A DNA stretch of 64,000 bases, taken from positions 992,001 to 1,056,000 of the forward strand of contig NC_089185.1 in the NCBI RefSeq assembly GCF_947507565.1. Reading direction: 5' to 3'. Positions 20,601 to 30,400 of this stretch are shown one piece after another. This DNA comes from Oscarella lobularis (taxonomy: Eukaryota > Porifera > Homoscleromorpha > Homosclerophorida > Oscarellidae). The translations under genes were made by a program, and so were the position numbers. The notes under the pieces are model-generated. The model saw only the letters and a program-made list of their open reading frames with translations. It ran no database searches and was not told where the DNA came from. Position 1 is the stretch's first letter. Every line of letters begins with the position of its first letter.

Positions 20601-23600
20601 AGAGAGGCCTACGACTCATAAATAGGATAGAAAACATGAGAAGAGGTGTAGGGAGACACCTATGACTCATAAATAAAAGAGAAAACATGCAGAGAAGGGT
20701 AGCCAGAAGCCTATGGCTCATAAACAGGATAGAAAACATGAGGAGAGGGGTAGGGAGTGCTGACAGACAAAATCGGTCTATTTCTCTTACTCACTTGCAC
20801 CAGTTGTCAAAGAGAGCGCAGGACGACTTGACGACATCGTTGCAAATATCCCTATCGTTACTTGTAAGAGACATAAGAGCGAAATAACCTAAACCAGTTT
20901 ACTGAAAGTAGAGTCCTAATGCAATCTTAGCAGCTAACCCCAAAAAACTCTTCTCTGCTTGCCCACATTCAAATTCTTCTCCGTTGAAAGAAGCTCCAAT
21001 AGCTGGGTCATTTTTCCTCCCTGAAAAATTCGAGTATCAGGTTGCTCTCTTTCGTATATTAATTCTGGACTTACTGCGTCTGATGCTTCTGCCATGCATG
21101 AAAGAGCGAGAAACATGGTAAGAAAATTCGTTAGCCCAATTTCTGTCAAATCTTGCATTCTCCTCCTATGAAATCTTGAATATATCCTACAAGCAAAAAT
21201 CATCTACGTGTCAATACATTAGATTGCCAACTAGCCACACCGAGATTTGAGCTGTTTCTGTACACTCGAGTTAGACGTGCTTAGCAAACATAAGGCTATT
21301 CGAAGAAACCATTGAAAAGACGTGAAACGTAGCGCCGTGCTAAAGAGCATATGAGCATGCAAAGAGAAAGACTCACGGCACCCCACCTAGCTTGTTTCAA
21401 ATTGCATACATCTTTCACATCTGTGACAAGTTCCTCCAAGGAACTGAAATAAAAAATAGTCCATTTGAGACAAGCATATTATATTGAGTGCGAGTATGAT
21501 TTGAGTTGAGTACCTGGCTATTCTGTAGCTATCAGTCGACTGATTGAGCATTGTAAATCTTTCATTCTACGCCAGAATATTTTTTAATTTTTTAATGCAA
21601 CGTTGGAACTAGACGTGGATGCAGAAAGAATTACCAGTCGTTTGCTGTATATTTCCCACAGAGGTCCCCAAATGGAAGTGATGGCGTCTAATCCTATAGA
21701 CCACAATTGGCAGAGTGCATACAGATGGCACAAACATTTCCGAGAGAAATTCTCTGACATCTTAACCTAGAGACGAAACTATGAGAGCACGGAAATCAAA
21801 GGCAAACTCGATGTTATGTACGTACGTCAGACGAGACGAAAGAATGCTTAATTAGTTCTTCAACGAAGACCCAGTTGCTGTCAAGAGTCGCGTTTTCAAC
21901 GCTCCTATCTCTTCCATATACATCAAAGGAGAAAAGGAGAGAAAGCTGATACAAGGCAAACCAGCAGAACTCTATTGTGTCTGTTAAAGAAATGAGCCAT
22001 AAAGCCCTTAATGTTCAATATAAAGACCTACTTTCATTCATCTCTGCGTTGAGAAACAACTTCGTTAGAAGTGACGAGGAAAGCGACCAGAATGACTGCA
22101 GACATAAACGGCTTATATGACCTGGAATCCTTTGGTTAATTTGCCTACAGGAGATGATTCTCTTTCGCTTCGCCACTGAGTCAAGCGAAGTAGAGCTACC
22201 CACAGTAGCTTCATATCTAAGCAGGAAAACATTTCCTCGTTCTGAAACAAAGTACAGGAAAAAAACATTAAAATGTAGGACCCGCTCTTCCCAGTGCATG
22301 AGTTATACCTTCAGCTTCTTTGCACACAGAAGCAGATCCTCTACAAGAGAAATAACTTCGGCATTTACAGATGAACTGTCGTCGCAATAGCCTAAAATTC
22401 ATAATAAATAAATACTGAAAACATCAGGAAAGGGTGTGGAGTAGCCTATGACTCATAAATAAATACTAAGGAAAGGGCTGAAATCATGTTTTCAACCGTC
22501 CTCCTTGTAGAAATTAATAAGGAAAGGGCTAAAATCACGTTTTCAACCTTCCTCCTAGTAGAAATTAATAAATTTGTCTGCAGACAAATTTTGTTATATG
22601 ATTTTATATATGAGACTACTACAATCGCAATTTCATAGCTCCCCGTCGCGTCGTTTGACCGTTAAAAGATGAAAAAATGCGCCTCTTTCACGTAGCAAAT
22701 TTTTAAAAATTTAAAAAGGTTACGACACTTGATACAAATCCCACGGAAGACGCCTGTTGGTGCTATGGAGATTTATCCGGTATCAGAGGTATCTCACAGG
22801 CGCAGCGGAACTAATGACTAGGAAGGCCGGAGCCCTTGTCGGGTGAGGAGAATGACCGACCACCGGGCCATGATGGTCAAACCCTTGGGGAGAGTTTCCA
22901 ACTCCCTTCTATCCTAGCCAAGAGCTCATGCTCCTGCTACTGATAGGTATATGGAAACGCTGGGTATATATATAACAACCCTGCCGGGGTCACTTCCACT
23001 GCAGCTGTTCACCACAAAAGGTGCGCTGATTGAACCAAAACACTCTCAATCAGCCGCAAATACGTTTCTGATCACACAAACAAACGAATTTTGTCGCAAC
23101 TCAATCTAGAAACGCGAAAAAACGACAATAAAACGCGTGCCACGTACGAAAGGCACGCCCTGTCACGCTACATATGACGTCAGTTGAATGCATGACAAAA
23201 TGCCTCATAGAAGCAAGTAGAGGCAAAGAATTCGCAGCGAAGTGCATTGCGGGTCTATTCTAAAGACATTCAGTCGCTATTTAGAGGCGAAAAGCGAACG
23301 GATGCGTAGTAACGACGATATGCTTGATCAGCAAAATCTAGGTGATATATGCCGCCTCTATAAACAGGCATAGCGAAACGTGCGCTACGCCTAAACGGGA
23401 TCAGACGCTACATGACTGAGTACTGGCGCGCCGCGCGCCGGCACTCGTTGACTGCCTCCTCCTTGTAGAAATTAACATGCAGTGTACAGTGTAGAGTCAA
23501 TAGGAGCGACTCAAAATCACTTGCCTTCCGTTTCCTGTCTTGAGAGCACTTCCACAACAGTCCAACGTATCAACAACTTAAATCGAAACACTGGAGTCGA

Positions 23601-24056
23601 CTTTAACGTCGTGGGATCCTTCATAGAAGATAAGGACGTGTCCGATAAACGACCGGCGTGCCGAAGAAGAATCTTTAGGTTTCTCGTCAGCAAATCTCTC
23701 GTCGACACATTGTCTTTATAGCAAAGGCACGTCGTCGAGCTTTCCAATCCGGATCTGAGGATATTGTCTGCTGAGCTATTCACAATTAAGTTGCTCTACC
23801 TGAAAATGCGCGATTTCATGAATTCCAAGAATTCTTCGCATTCTCCTATGATTTGCGCTTCGTCGTCGCTCGCCGTTTGGCCGGTAAGTCGGTTTATGTT
23901 CTGCCTGAGCAGCGAGAAGAGTCTGTCGGCATGCTGGGCAGTGTTTTCCGAACAGAAACTCGCGCCGAAGAGAACTGCCGCACCGCGAGGAGCGGAGAGC
24001 TCGGGTTCGACTCCAGATAGCAGCCTAGCACATCCCTTGAACCTTTTAGAAACAAT
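17614..24056 (-). CDS. MMS22L: MMS22L-like replication-fork repair protein
   Basis: Many small exons in order align with animal MMS22L. Near the N-terminus (23800-24056) are FGASFCSENTAQHADRLF and then ECEEFLEFMKSRIF. At about 23520-23760 is FRFKLLIRWTVVEVLSRQ. At 22310-22392, 22150-22240 and 21835-21990 runs a helical region with DSNWVFVEELIKHSF. At 21640-21770 is GLDAITSIWGPLWEIYSKRL. At about 21070-21185 is YSRFHRRRMQDLTEIGLTNF, a hallmark block. Later exons give IWIRCFLTFVL (about 19530) and a C-terminal helix block (ELCSLLLPDIERGISEIEHR, then GSDRGLR), ending at TAA 17614. With TONSL, MMS22L protects stalled forks and helps RAD51 loading. The exon holding the initiator ATG was not identified (right of 24056), and some exons between 18000 and 20350 are not resolved. 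Two large introns carry repeats. Confidence 0.82.
20385..20765. repeat. Minisatellite, ~52-bp units, in a MMS22L intron
   Basis: About seven imperfect tandem units of 45-60 bp share the core tatgactcataaacagg-atagaaaacatgaggagaggggtagagag. Many units contain TGACTCA. Long open frames across it (reading MFSILFMSHR-like repeats on the minus strand) arise from the repeat and are not genes. Confidence 0.85.
22395..22570. repeat. Diverged minisatellite units and 53-bp tandem duplication
   Basis: The first part (gaaaacatcaggaaagggtg... tatgactcataaataa) belongs to the same family as the array at 20385-20765. It is followed by two tandem copies of a ~53-bp unit (aaggaaagggct-aaatca-gttttcaacc... 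cctcctNgtagaaattaat) at about 22465-22570. Confidence 0.7.
22571..23454. mobile_element. Possible inserted element in a MMS22L intron
   Basis: About 0.9 kb of sequence unlike its surroundings lies between repeats of the 53-bp unit's end: cctcctagtagaaattaat at 22550 and cctccttgtagaaattaac at 23458. It contains a TATA-like run (22966-22976), GC-rich unique sequence and no ORF over 60 codons. A segment near its left part (22650-22740) recurs at about 35120-35215. It is consistent with a non-autonomous element or a decayed retroelement end; no transposase, LTR or terminal inverted repeat was recognised. Confidence 0.35.
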
Positions 24057-24173
24057 CTATCGAGGTACTGAACCTGTGGAGACCGCCAGTACGCAAGAAA
24101 TTCTCCAGGATTGAAGAGGTGGCTTCGCACTTGCGCACAGTGACGCTCCGTATCAAAATAGGCAAATTGACCA

Positions 24174-25275
24174 ATGTCGGGAGAAGATAGACCTTTTCGT
24201 AAGAGAAATGAGTCGAGGCGGTCTGCTTCGTCGGGAAAACGATACGCATTAGACGAATGGTTCACCGGAAAAAAGGAGTACGAGTTCGGCGATTTGACTC
24301 GGGCTTTCGTGAGAAAAGCGGACAAGGCGCTTGAATGGCTTTCGAAAAAGGCGTCCGAATTCGTCAACGCCGTGGAAAGCGCGGATACCCAAAGGAGGAT
24401 CGCCAGTGAAACCGAAAGCGGTGGCAATCGTGTTCGCGAGCGTTCGCAGGCAAGCGGCGGTCATACACCTGTGTCCGCTGCTACTGGACCCAGTTCATCA
24501 GCGTCTAGTTCCTCTGACAGTGACGGCCGTGTTGATGTAGAATTGGTACGCGATCGAGTTCCGGAATTGTCTAACTGGGCTCCGCGAGGTCTTCTGTTTC
24601 TTTTCGCAGGTATGGGATTCTCTCATGAACAGAGCGTATTACTTCGGCCAGCATTACAAGTCGCGCGGACTTCTGACGAAAGAAGAGTTCGACGAGTGCG
24701 AGGTACGCTGAGTCTTCAGTGTCCTAAAAAAGTTGACGTCAAATTCCGTACCAGCCCTTTCTCTTCGTTGGTTTGCCTGCATTGACGTTGTTTGAAGCCG
24801 CTCTGCGATCTGTTGGACATAAGGGATTGGTTCTGGCTGCTGGGTACAGCTCTCATTCCTCAGATACACCTAAATGTGAAAAAATGAGAGTTTTTGTTCC
24901 AGGATAGAAGTAGATGAGAAATCTTACCCGCCGGAACACAGTAAAATTTATGAATGCCTTGCCTTACTTCGCGACGAGCTGGAAATCTTGAAGTTGACGG
25001 ATTTGGAATTGGAAGTCACAAGACAGATTCTCCTGTTCAGTTCGGCTCCTGATAAAGAGGTGCACAATACTGTACTTCCTTGACCGTTATAAGATACCTG
25101 TTCACGTGCTACGTAGGTTCAAAGAAAAGACGAAGTTTCTGAGTCAAGACTGGTTTTAATTAATAGACTGGTGGCAAAGGCAAACAGCGTTTCCTCCAGC
25201 CTCACCCAAATGCCGTTTTTCAAAGAGCATTTCAAAGGGATTATGTACAGATTAGCTAATTTCTCACCACATTAA
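24174..25275 (+). CDS. Unrecognised protein; weak nuclear-receptor ligand-domain resemblance
   Basis: The ATG at 24174 opens a basic N-terminus and then DEWFTGKKEYEFGDLTRAFV, followed by an amphipathic helix (KALEWLSKKASEFVNAVE) and a Ser-rich linker. Exon 1 probably ends before gtacgc at about 24546. Exon 2 (about 24610-24702) encodes VWDSLMNRAYYFGQHYKSRG with strong coding character. Exon 3 (about 24791-24838) gives PLCDLLDIRDWFWLLG. Exons 4 and 5 (24904-25060, 25118-25275) give DELEILKLTDLELEVTRQIL and an Ala/Leu-rich helix to TAA 25275. The LKLTDLELEVTRQILLFSS stretch resembles helices 8-9 of nuclear-receptor ligand-binding domains, but no C4 zinc-finger DNA-binding domain is present, so this is only suggestive. 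It is divergent from MMS22L, 117 bp from that gene's first recognised exon. Confidence 0.5.
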
Positions 25276-26313
25276 TTAATACTAAATTTGTAAAAAATCT
25301 AGAGTTTGATCTTCGTATCTCGTCACCACCCTTCCCCTTTTTCTCTCCAAGGTTTGGGGCACTATCACCTCATCCTCAAAAAAAGACATGACATAAGTAC
25401 GTACATCTGTCCCACACGCATCACATCACTGTAGACACCCATCCTCCCACCCCACCTCACTTACTGTGTCACAGCAAACTATTCTTTTATTTCCACAGTT
25501 GCTTGTTTACGGTGTCCTTCCCCGTACCGTCACCTTTATTGCTCTACTGTTTACAGCAGCCTACCCATTTACGTTAATGATCCTTCTTGCGTCTACTATC
25601 ATGACTGGTTCATTGAAAAATACAACTTATACCGCTCAAGCCAAAGTGAAGCTCTATGAGCATTACAGCGGCAGGGCATCAAACGAAACTGGAGAAGGAA
25701 CCTTTATTTTTGTTAGGATCATTGGCCAGCCAAATTATGCTACGAGCAATTCCGCCAGTAAGCAATTTGAACAGCTGATCACAGGTAAGTGCATCTTTAG
25801 ACGAGATAGCTATCTGTGAGAACTCAGTTCCCCATTTGTTGTGGCCAAACGTTAGGACAGAACAAAGTTTGAAATTGCTGCGTAGTGACTGAAGTTGTTA
25901 GCAATAGTACAGATTCAGACGGGGGTTCAAAGAAATAATTATCTGCGCTTGGTTCTGGCAGGACACTTAGTTTGATAAAAGAACAAATTTTGGGAGACCG
26001 TCACCGTTTGAAATGTTTGAAGCCGGCAATTTAACTATACTTAGGCCAGCTACTACAAATCCAATACCAATCATGTTACGCTATCAATATTAAATGTGAC
26101 TGGCCGTCATTCTTCCTAACAACATTTAGGCAACTGAGAACATTTAGTTAAGATCCCGTTTTAGCTGGCCTTGAATACCAGGGGTAATGAGTAAACATAG
26201 ATAAACAGACAGACATACAGGGGGACACAAACACGCTCACGCCACTTCCATTGGAGACGAGGAGACGACGACGATGACACCGAGGAGAAAGAAGACGACG
26301 ACGACGACGACAG
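25276..26313. other. Region without a firm gene
   Basis: It lies between the orphan gene's stop and the convergent end of the hnRNP gene. An open frame at 25466-25819 (+) reads a hydrophobic stretch (FIALLFTAAYPFTLMILLA) and then a polar part, but it starts only at GTG, has no recognised domain and no clear splice partners; it could be a small exon or chance. Positions 26220-26310 are GAC/GAG-rich. Confidence 0.35.
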
Positions 26314-28858
26314 CTATTGAGGAAGATTATACCAACCAGACTGTTGTTGTTGCTGGGGAGGTGGCGGCGGCGGAAAACCGCTGTAGCCGCTTGGTTGTCC
26401 CGCTCCGCCCCATCCTTGACCTCCTTGAGAGCCTTGTCCTCTCGCCCTGCCCATCATTACAGGCCCGTAGTTTGCAGGCGGCGATGGTTTAAACCTCTTC
26501 GCCTCGTTTCCATGCGAAGAGTCAAAATGCGGTCTTGTCCTACCTCGGCTCTGACCACCGCGTCCACCGCGTCCACCGCGTCCACCACCAAAGCCACTAC
26601 CGCCTCTTCCGCCCCTTCCAAAGCCTCTTCCACCGGCAAAGTCGCCTCTTCCACCCCCAAAGCCGCCTCTTCCACCCCCAAAACCACCTCTTCCACCCCC
26701 AGGGCCACCTCTTCCGCCTCCAAAGCCACCTCTCCCACTCCCAGATGCACTTCTTCCGCCTCCAAATCCACCTCTTGCTCGGTCAGCGCCTCTGCCTCTC
26801 ATGCCACCGCCGCCGCCGCGGTTAAAAGGAAAGCCACGCACAGGAGGCGGCGTTGGACCCCCAAAACCAGACCTTTTACCGTCCATATGCCTATTGGGAT
26901 GACCGCCTCGAGGTCCCATACCACGTCCCGTGCCACCGCGCCCCGTGCCACCGCGCCTTCCTCCTCTCATAGCCATAGGAGGCGGGCCGCCGCGAAACGG
27001 AGGCTGCGGAGGATAAAAACTATCGTAATACTCGTCAGGCGGCGGCGGCGGTGGCGGCCCATCGTAGTAGTGCGGTGGCGGTGGCAGCGGATGGTCGCTG
27101 TAGTCAAAAAACGACTCGCGGGGTCCTGATTGACTCTTTCGCTGTTCGCGTTTCTTCTCCTTCGCTCGTTCGCTCTGAGGTTTTGCCAACGTGACTTCAA
27201 TGATAACGTCATCGACCTCCCTTCCGTTCATCTCTTCAATCGCCTTCAGCGCCTGCTCGCGTTTTTCATAGTATATGAAAGCAAAGTCCTTGATCTTTCG
27301 AACGCGATAGACTTCGCCAAACTGGGAAAAAATTTCCTTTAGCCTCTCTTCCGTCGTATTCATATTCAAATTCTTTACGTAGACGTTGCGAACCTGTAGT
27401 AAAACCAAAAAAAAACGTCAGCCAATACACGCATTCATACAACACTCTCTCCTTACAGTGGCCATGACCTCCTCTGTTGGTTCGTCCATTGGTTCAGCCC
27501 AGTCACTACTAACAACGCTGCCCCATGCCATCACTTGACCATTTCTGAGCAAGCGTCTCGCATTTGAGGCCGCCTGGTGACTCTCAAATTCAACAAAGAC
27601 GTAGCCGCGATTTCGATTTCGATTCGCCGGATCCATGTAGGCAAACACTTCGACAAGACCGCGTAACCTGCCCTTAAATTCCTGCAATATTTCGTCCTGA
27701 TTCTTCTGCTTTGGAATCGATCCGACAAATATGCGACGATTGGCGACGGACGCGCGCACGCCCAGCCGTCGCCCCGGCCTAATTTCGAATCCATTGCACT
27801 GTCTGATTGCTGATTCGGCATCCTTCTTTGAGCAATAGACAACAAAGGCATAGCCGCGATTCTCTCCCGTCGACGCATCAATAATGATGCGCACTTCGTA
27901 CAGACGACCACACTGCTCCAAAACCGGAACCAATTCGTCTTCAAACACATCAGGAGGAATCTTACCAACAAAGATCTGGAAGCAACGAAAAATTTATCAG
28001 ATCATGTATATGATGTAGAGATCCCTTTTACTGGGTTTTTTACCTCGCATCCATCTCCCGGCGGTCTGTCCGCTTCCCAATTCGGCGGCGGTCCACCGTA
28101 CTTGCGTTGACCCGGCGTCACTGTCATCGCATAGCCCGTTCTATCCGTCAGCGTCTTCACTCGATCAGGATCCGGTGCAACGAATTGAGCAGCAATTCCA
28201 CCGCCGGCGATAGCGTCCTCCCCGCTCCCGCCGCCCCCTTGGGCCTCTTCGACTTTCACGGCCCCTGCCGCGGCCGCAGCCGGCGGCGGCAGAACGGAGG
28301 CCCCCGCGCCGTACGACTGAATAATTTTGCATAGACGCGAACTCGCGTCGACAGCGGCGACGTCGCCGGCGGCGAACTCGTCTAGAACAGCAACGGCCGT
28401 TTCGGGCGAAATCGTCGCGAGACGGTCGAGCGCGCGATCGTCCAAATCGTTTTCGCCGACGAGTCGCTGCTGCAGGAGCGGCAAAAGTCGACCGAAAACC
28501 GTGTCGGAGATGCCGCGCTGCGCCATTCGGCGATGGATCGTCGATCCAATGAAGGTCTGCTGTTGTTGTAACGGCGGCGGCGCCTGGAGCTGCTGCATCG
28601 CGTCCTGGCGCGACGAGGACGTCTCCTCGCTCGGTTTCTTCACCTGCTGCGTTTCGCTGTAGAAACCGTCGCCGGGGAGTTGATCGCTCGACCAATCCGT
28701 CGAAGCGGCGGAGTAAAACGTGCCGTAGACTAGCGTGTGGAGGCAAAATCGCGAATCGATCCTTCTAGGGACGGTTTTGCTGTACCTTTTGGCGATTCGT
28801 CGTCATCGTACGTCGGCTCGGCTTCGCTCGTGCCGTATTGAGCGTAATAGTTCGCCAT
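26314..28858 (-). CDS. hnRNP Q/R (SYNCRIP) family RNA-binding protein
   Basis: Exon 1 (start ATG 28858) encodes MANYYAQYGTSEAEPTYDDD. A second exon carries the N-terminal helical unit (MAQRGISDTVFGRLLPLLQQ) equivalent to the acidic/NURR domain of SYNCRIP. Then come RRM1 and RRM2 (about 27460-27975; RNP motifs IFVGKIP with RGYAFVVY, and RIFVGSIP with RGYVFVEF) and RRM3 (about 27390-27200; VYVKNLNMNTTEERLKEIF with DFAFIYY). A Pro-rich linker and a long RGG/GFGGGRGG tail run to QQQQQSGWYNLPQ and the stop at 26314. Three RRMs plus NURR and RGG are diagnostic. It acts in nuclear and cytoplasmic mRNA processing, transport and translation. It is divergent with the aldo-keto reductase (62 bp between start codons). 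Confidence 0.92.
26530..26780 (-). repeat. RGG / GFGGGRGG coding repeat
   Basis: Tandem ~24-bp (ccacctcttccaccccc-aaag) and 9-bp (ccaccgcgt) units encode the Arg-Gly-rich tail of the hnRNP protein. They explain the long Ser/Thr- and His-rich frames on the opposite strand. Confidence 0.9.
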
Positions 28859-28920
28859 TTCGACGGCCTTTTACTAAGTCGCTAATGCGCAAGCGTTGAA
28901 CGGAACTCGCGCCCTCCCGT

Positions 28921-30175
28921 ATGCCAACAATTGCACGTGACGTACTCTTCTTTGCTACTTCCCTCGTCGTTGCAGTTCTTCTACTTTCCATGTCGAACAC
29001 GACGACCCCGCGCCACCGTCCGAAAGGCGAATCAGCTCGCCGCACCGTCAAACTCTACACGGGAATCGAAATACCTCTCGTCGGTCTCGGCACGTGGAAG
29101 AGCAAGCCGGGCGAAGTGAAACGAGCCGTCGAGCACGCAATCGACGTCGGCTATCGTCACATCGACTGCGCCTACATCTACGGAAACGAAAGAGAAATCG
29201 GCGAGGCGTTCAAGACGAAAATCGGCACGACGATCGAACGAAAAGACATTTTCGTTACGTCGAAGCTGTGGAACACGCGTCATCATCCGGACGACGTTCG
29301 CCCGTCGCTTCAGGAGTCGTTGGATCGACTCCAATTGGACTATATCGATCTGTATCTCATTCACTGGCCGACCGGCTTCGAACGCGGCGAAGCGCTCTTT
29401 CCTCGCAACGAAGACGGTACAGTGCGCTACGACACGACGCACTACATGGACACGTGGCGCGAAATGGAGAAGCTCGTCGACGACGGTCTCGTCAAGCACA
29501 TAGGCCTCTCGAATTTCAATGCTAGACAGACGAGAGAGGTGAGATAGCATCTCTGTGTTTTGAGGAGGAGGTCCTACTCACGTGAGATTCCTCGTCCTCT
29601 CCAGGTTCATGAAAAGTCTCGCATTAAGCCGGCCGTTCTTCAGTGCGAGTCTCATCCGTATTTGACTCAGGCTCGGCTTGTTGACGTGTGCCGAGAATTG
29701 AATGTTGTGTTTGAGGCATATAGTCCACTTGGAAGTCCAGATAGGCCTTGGGCAAAGCCTGGCGAACCGGCGCTCTTGCTCGATCCCAAGCTCGACGCCG
29801 TCGCCAAGAAGTACGGAAAGTCTCCCGCACAGGTGTTGATTCGCTATCAGATTGAACGCGATTTGGTCGTGCTGCCGAAGAGTGTGACGCCATCTAGAAT
29901 AGAAGAGAATTTCCAGGTCAGAGTGTGGAATTCCTGTCTTCCTTTTTTTTACTTTAGTAAAGGTGTGGGATTTTGAGCTGTCTGATGAAGATTTGGCCAC
30001 TGTGGAGTCATTCGATAGAAACTGGAGAGCGTGTCTTCCGAAAATTAAGGCGAGATACTTGGACTCTGCCGCTCAAACAGCCAGCCAGTTATTGGGTCTT
30101 TTCTAGAATGCCAAAGGGGAAGAAGTGCCAAGAGACGTGGCTCATCCTTATTACCCATTCGGTGATCCGTTCTAA
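28921..30175 (+). CDS. Aldo-keto reductase, AKR1A/AKR1-like
   Basis: Exons 28921-29538, 29605-29916, 29963-30049 and 30107-30175 join in frame to 361 residues. The catalytic tetrad is visible: Asp and Tyr in [15 protein letters not shown], Lys in [10 protein letters not shown], His in [15 protein letters not shown]-site motifs LSNFN and [15 protein letters not shown] are present. The C-terminus [16 protein letters not shown] matches AKR1A1 aldehyde reductase. The last intron (30050-30106) starts GC instead of GT; joining it is needed to reach that conserved end. The N-terminus is longer than usual: ATG 28921 adds a hydrophobic segment ([15 protein letters not shown]) that could anchor the enzyme in a membrane; if ATG 28990 is used the enzyme is a normal cytosolic one of 338 residues. 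It reduces aldehydes and ketones with NADPH. Confidence 0.92.
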
Positions 30176-30400
30176 GAAGTGTGGAGAACGAAGCATGCCA
30201 AGCTGAAACAGACGTCTTTGCTTGATTTGATTTCAGTGTAACTACCTGTTCTGTGATGTACAATTATAAGGTTGATCCTCGTTATGACCTTTTGTTGTGG
30301 CGTGCCTTTGAAATTCTCATATACACAGACTAGAAAAAAAAGACACATACGCAAGAAAACAAACTTACAACTCACACGAGAAGACAACGTTCACTTCCTT

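Noticed and set aside
20132-20739. Minus-strand open frames reading repeated FSILFMSHR-like peptide
   Set aside because: They are produced by the minisatellite unit length being compatible with an open frame; there is no start context, domain or splice support, and the area is a MMS22L intron.
24001-24020. gggttcgactcc, resembling a tRNA T-arm
   Set aside because: No acceptor, D or anticodon arms could be fitted and the bases belong to a MMS22L exon.
24574-24595. A 21-nt intron (gtcttc...cgcag) in the orphan gene
   Set aside because: Too short; a donor at about 24547 gives a ~64-nt intron and leads into the frame with clear coding character.
26317-27129. 270-codon Ser/Thr/Arg-rich plus-strand ORF
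   Set aside because: Antisense of the RGG repeat and Pro-rich part of the hnRNP Q/R gene.
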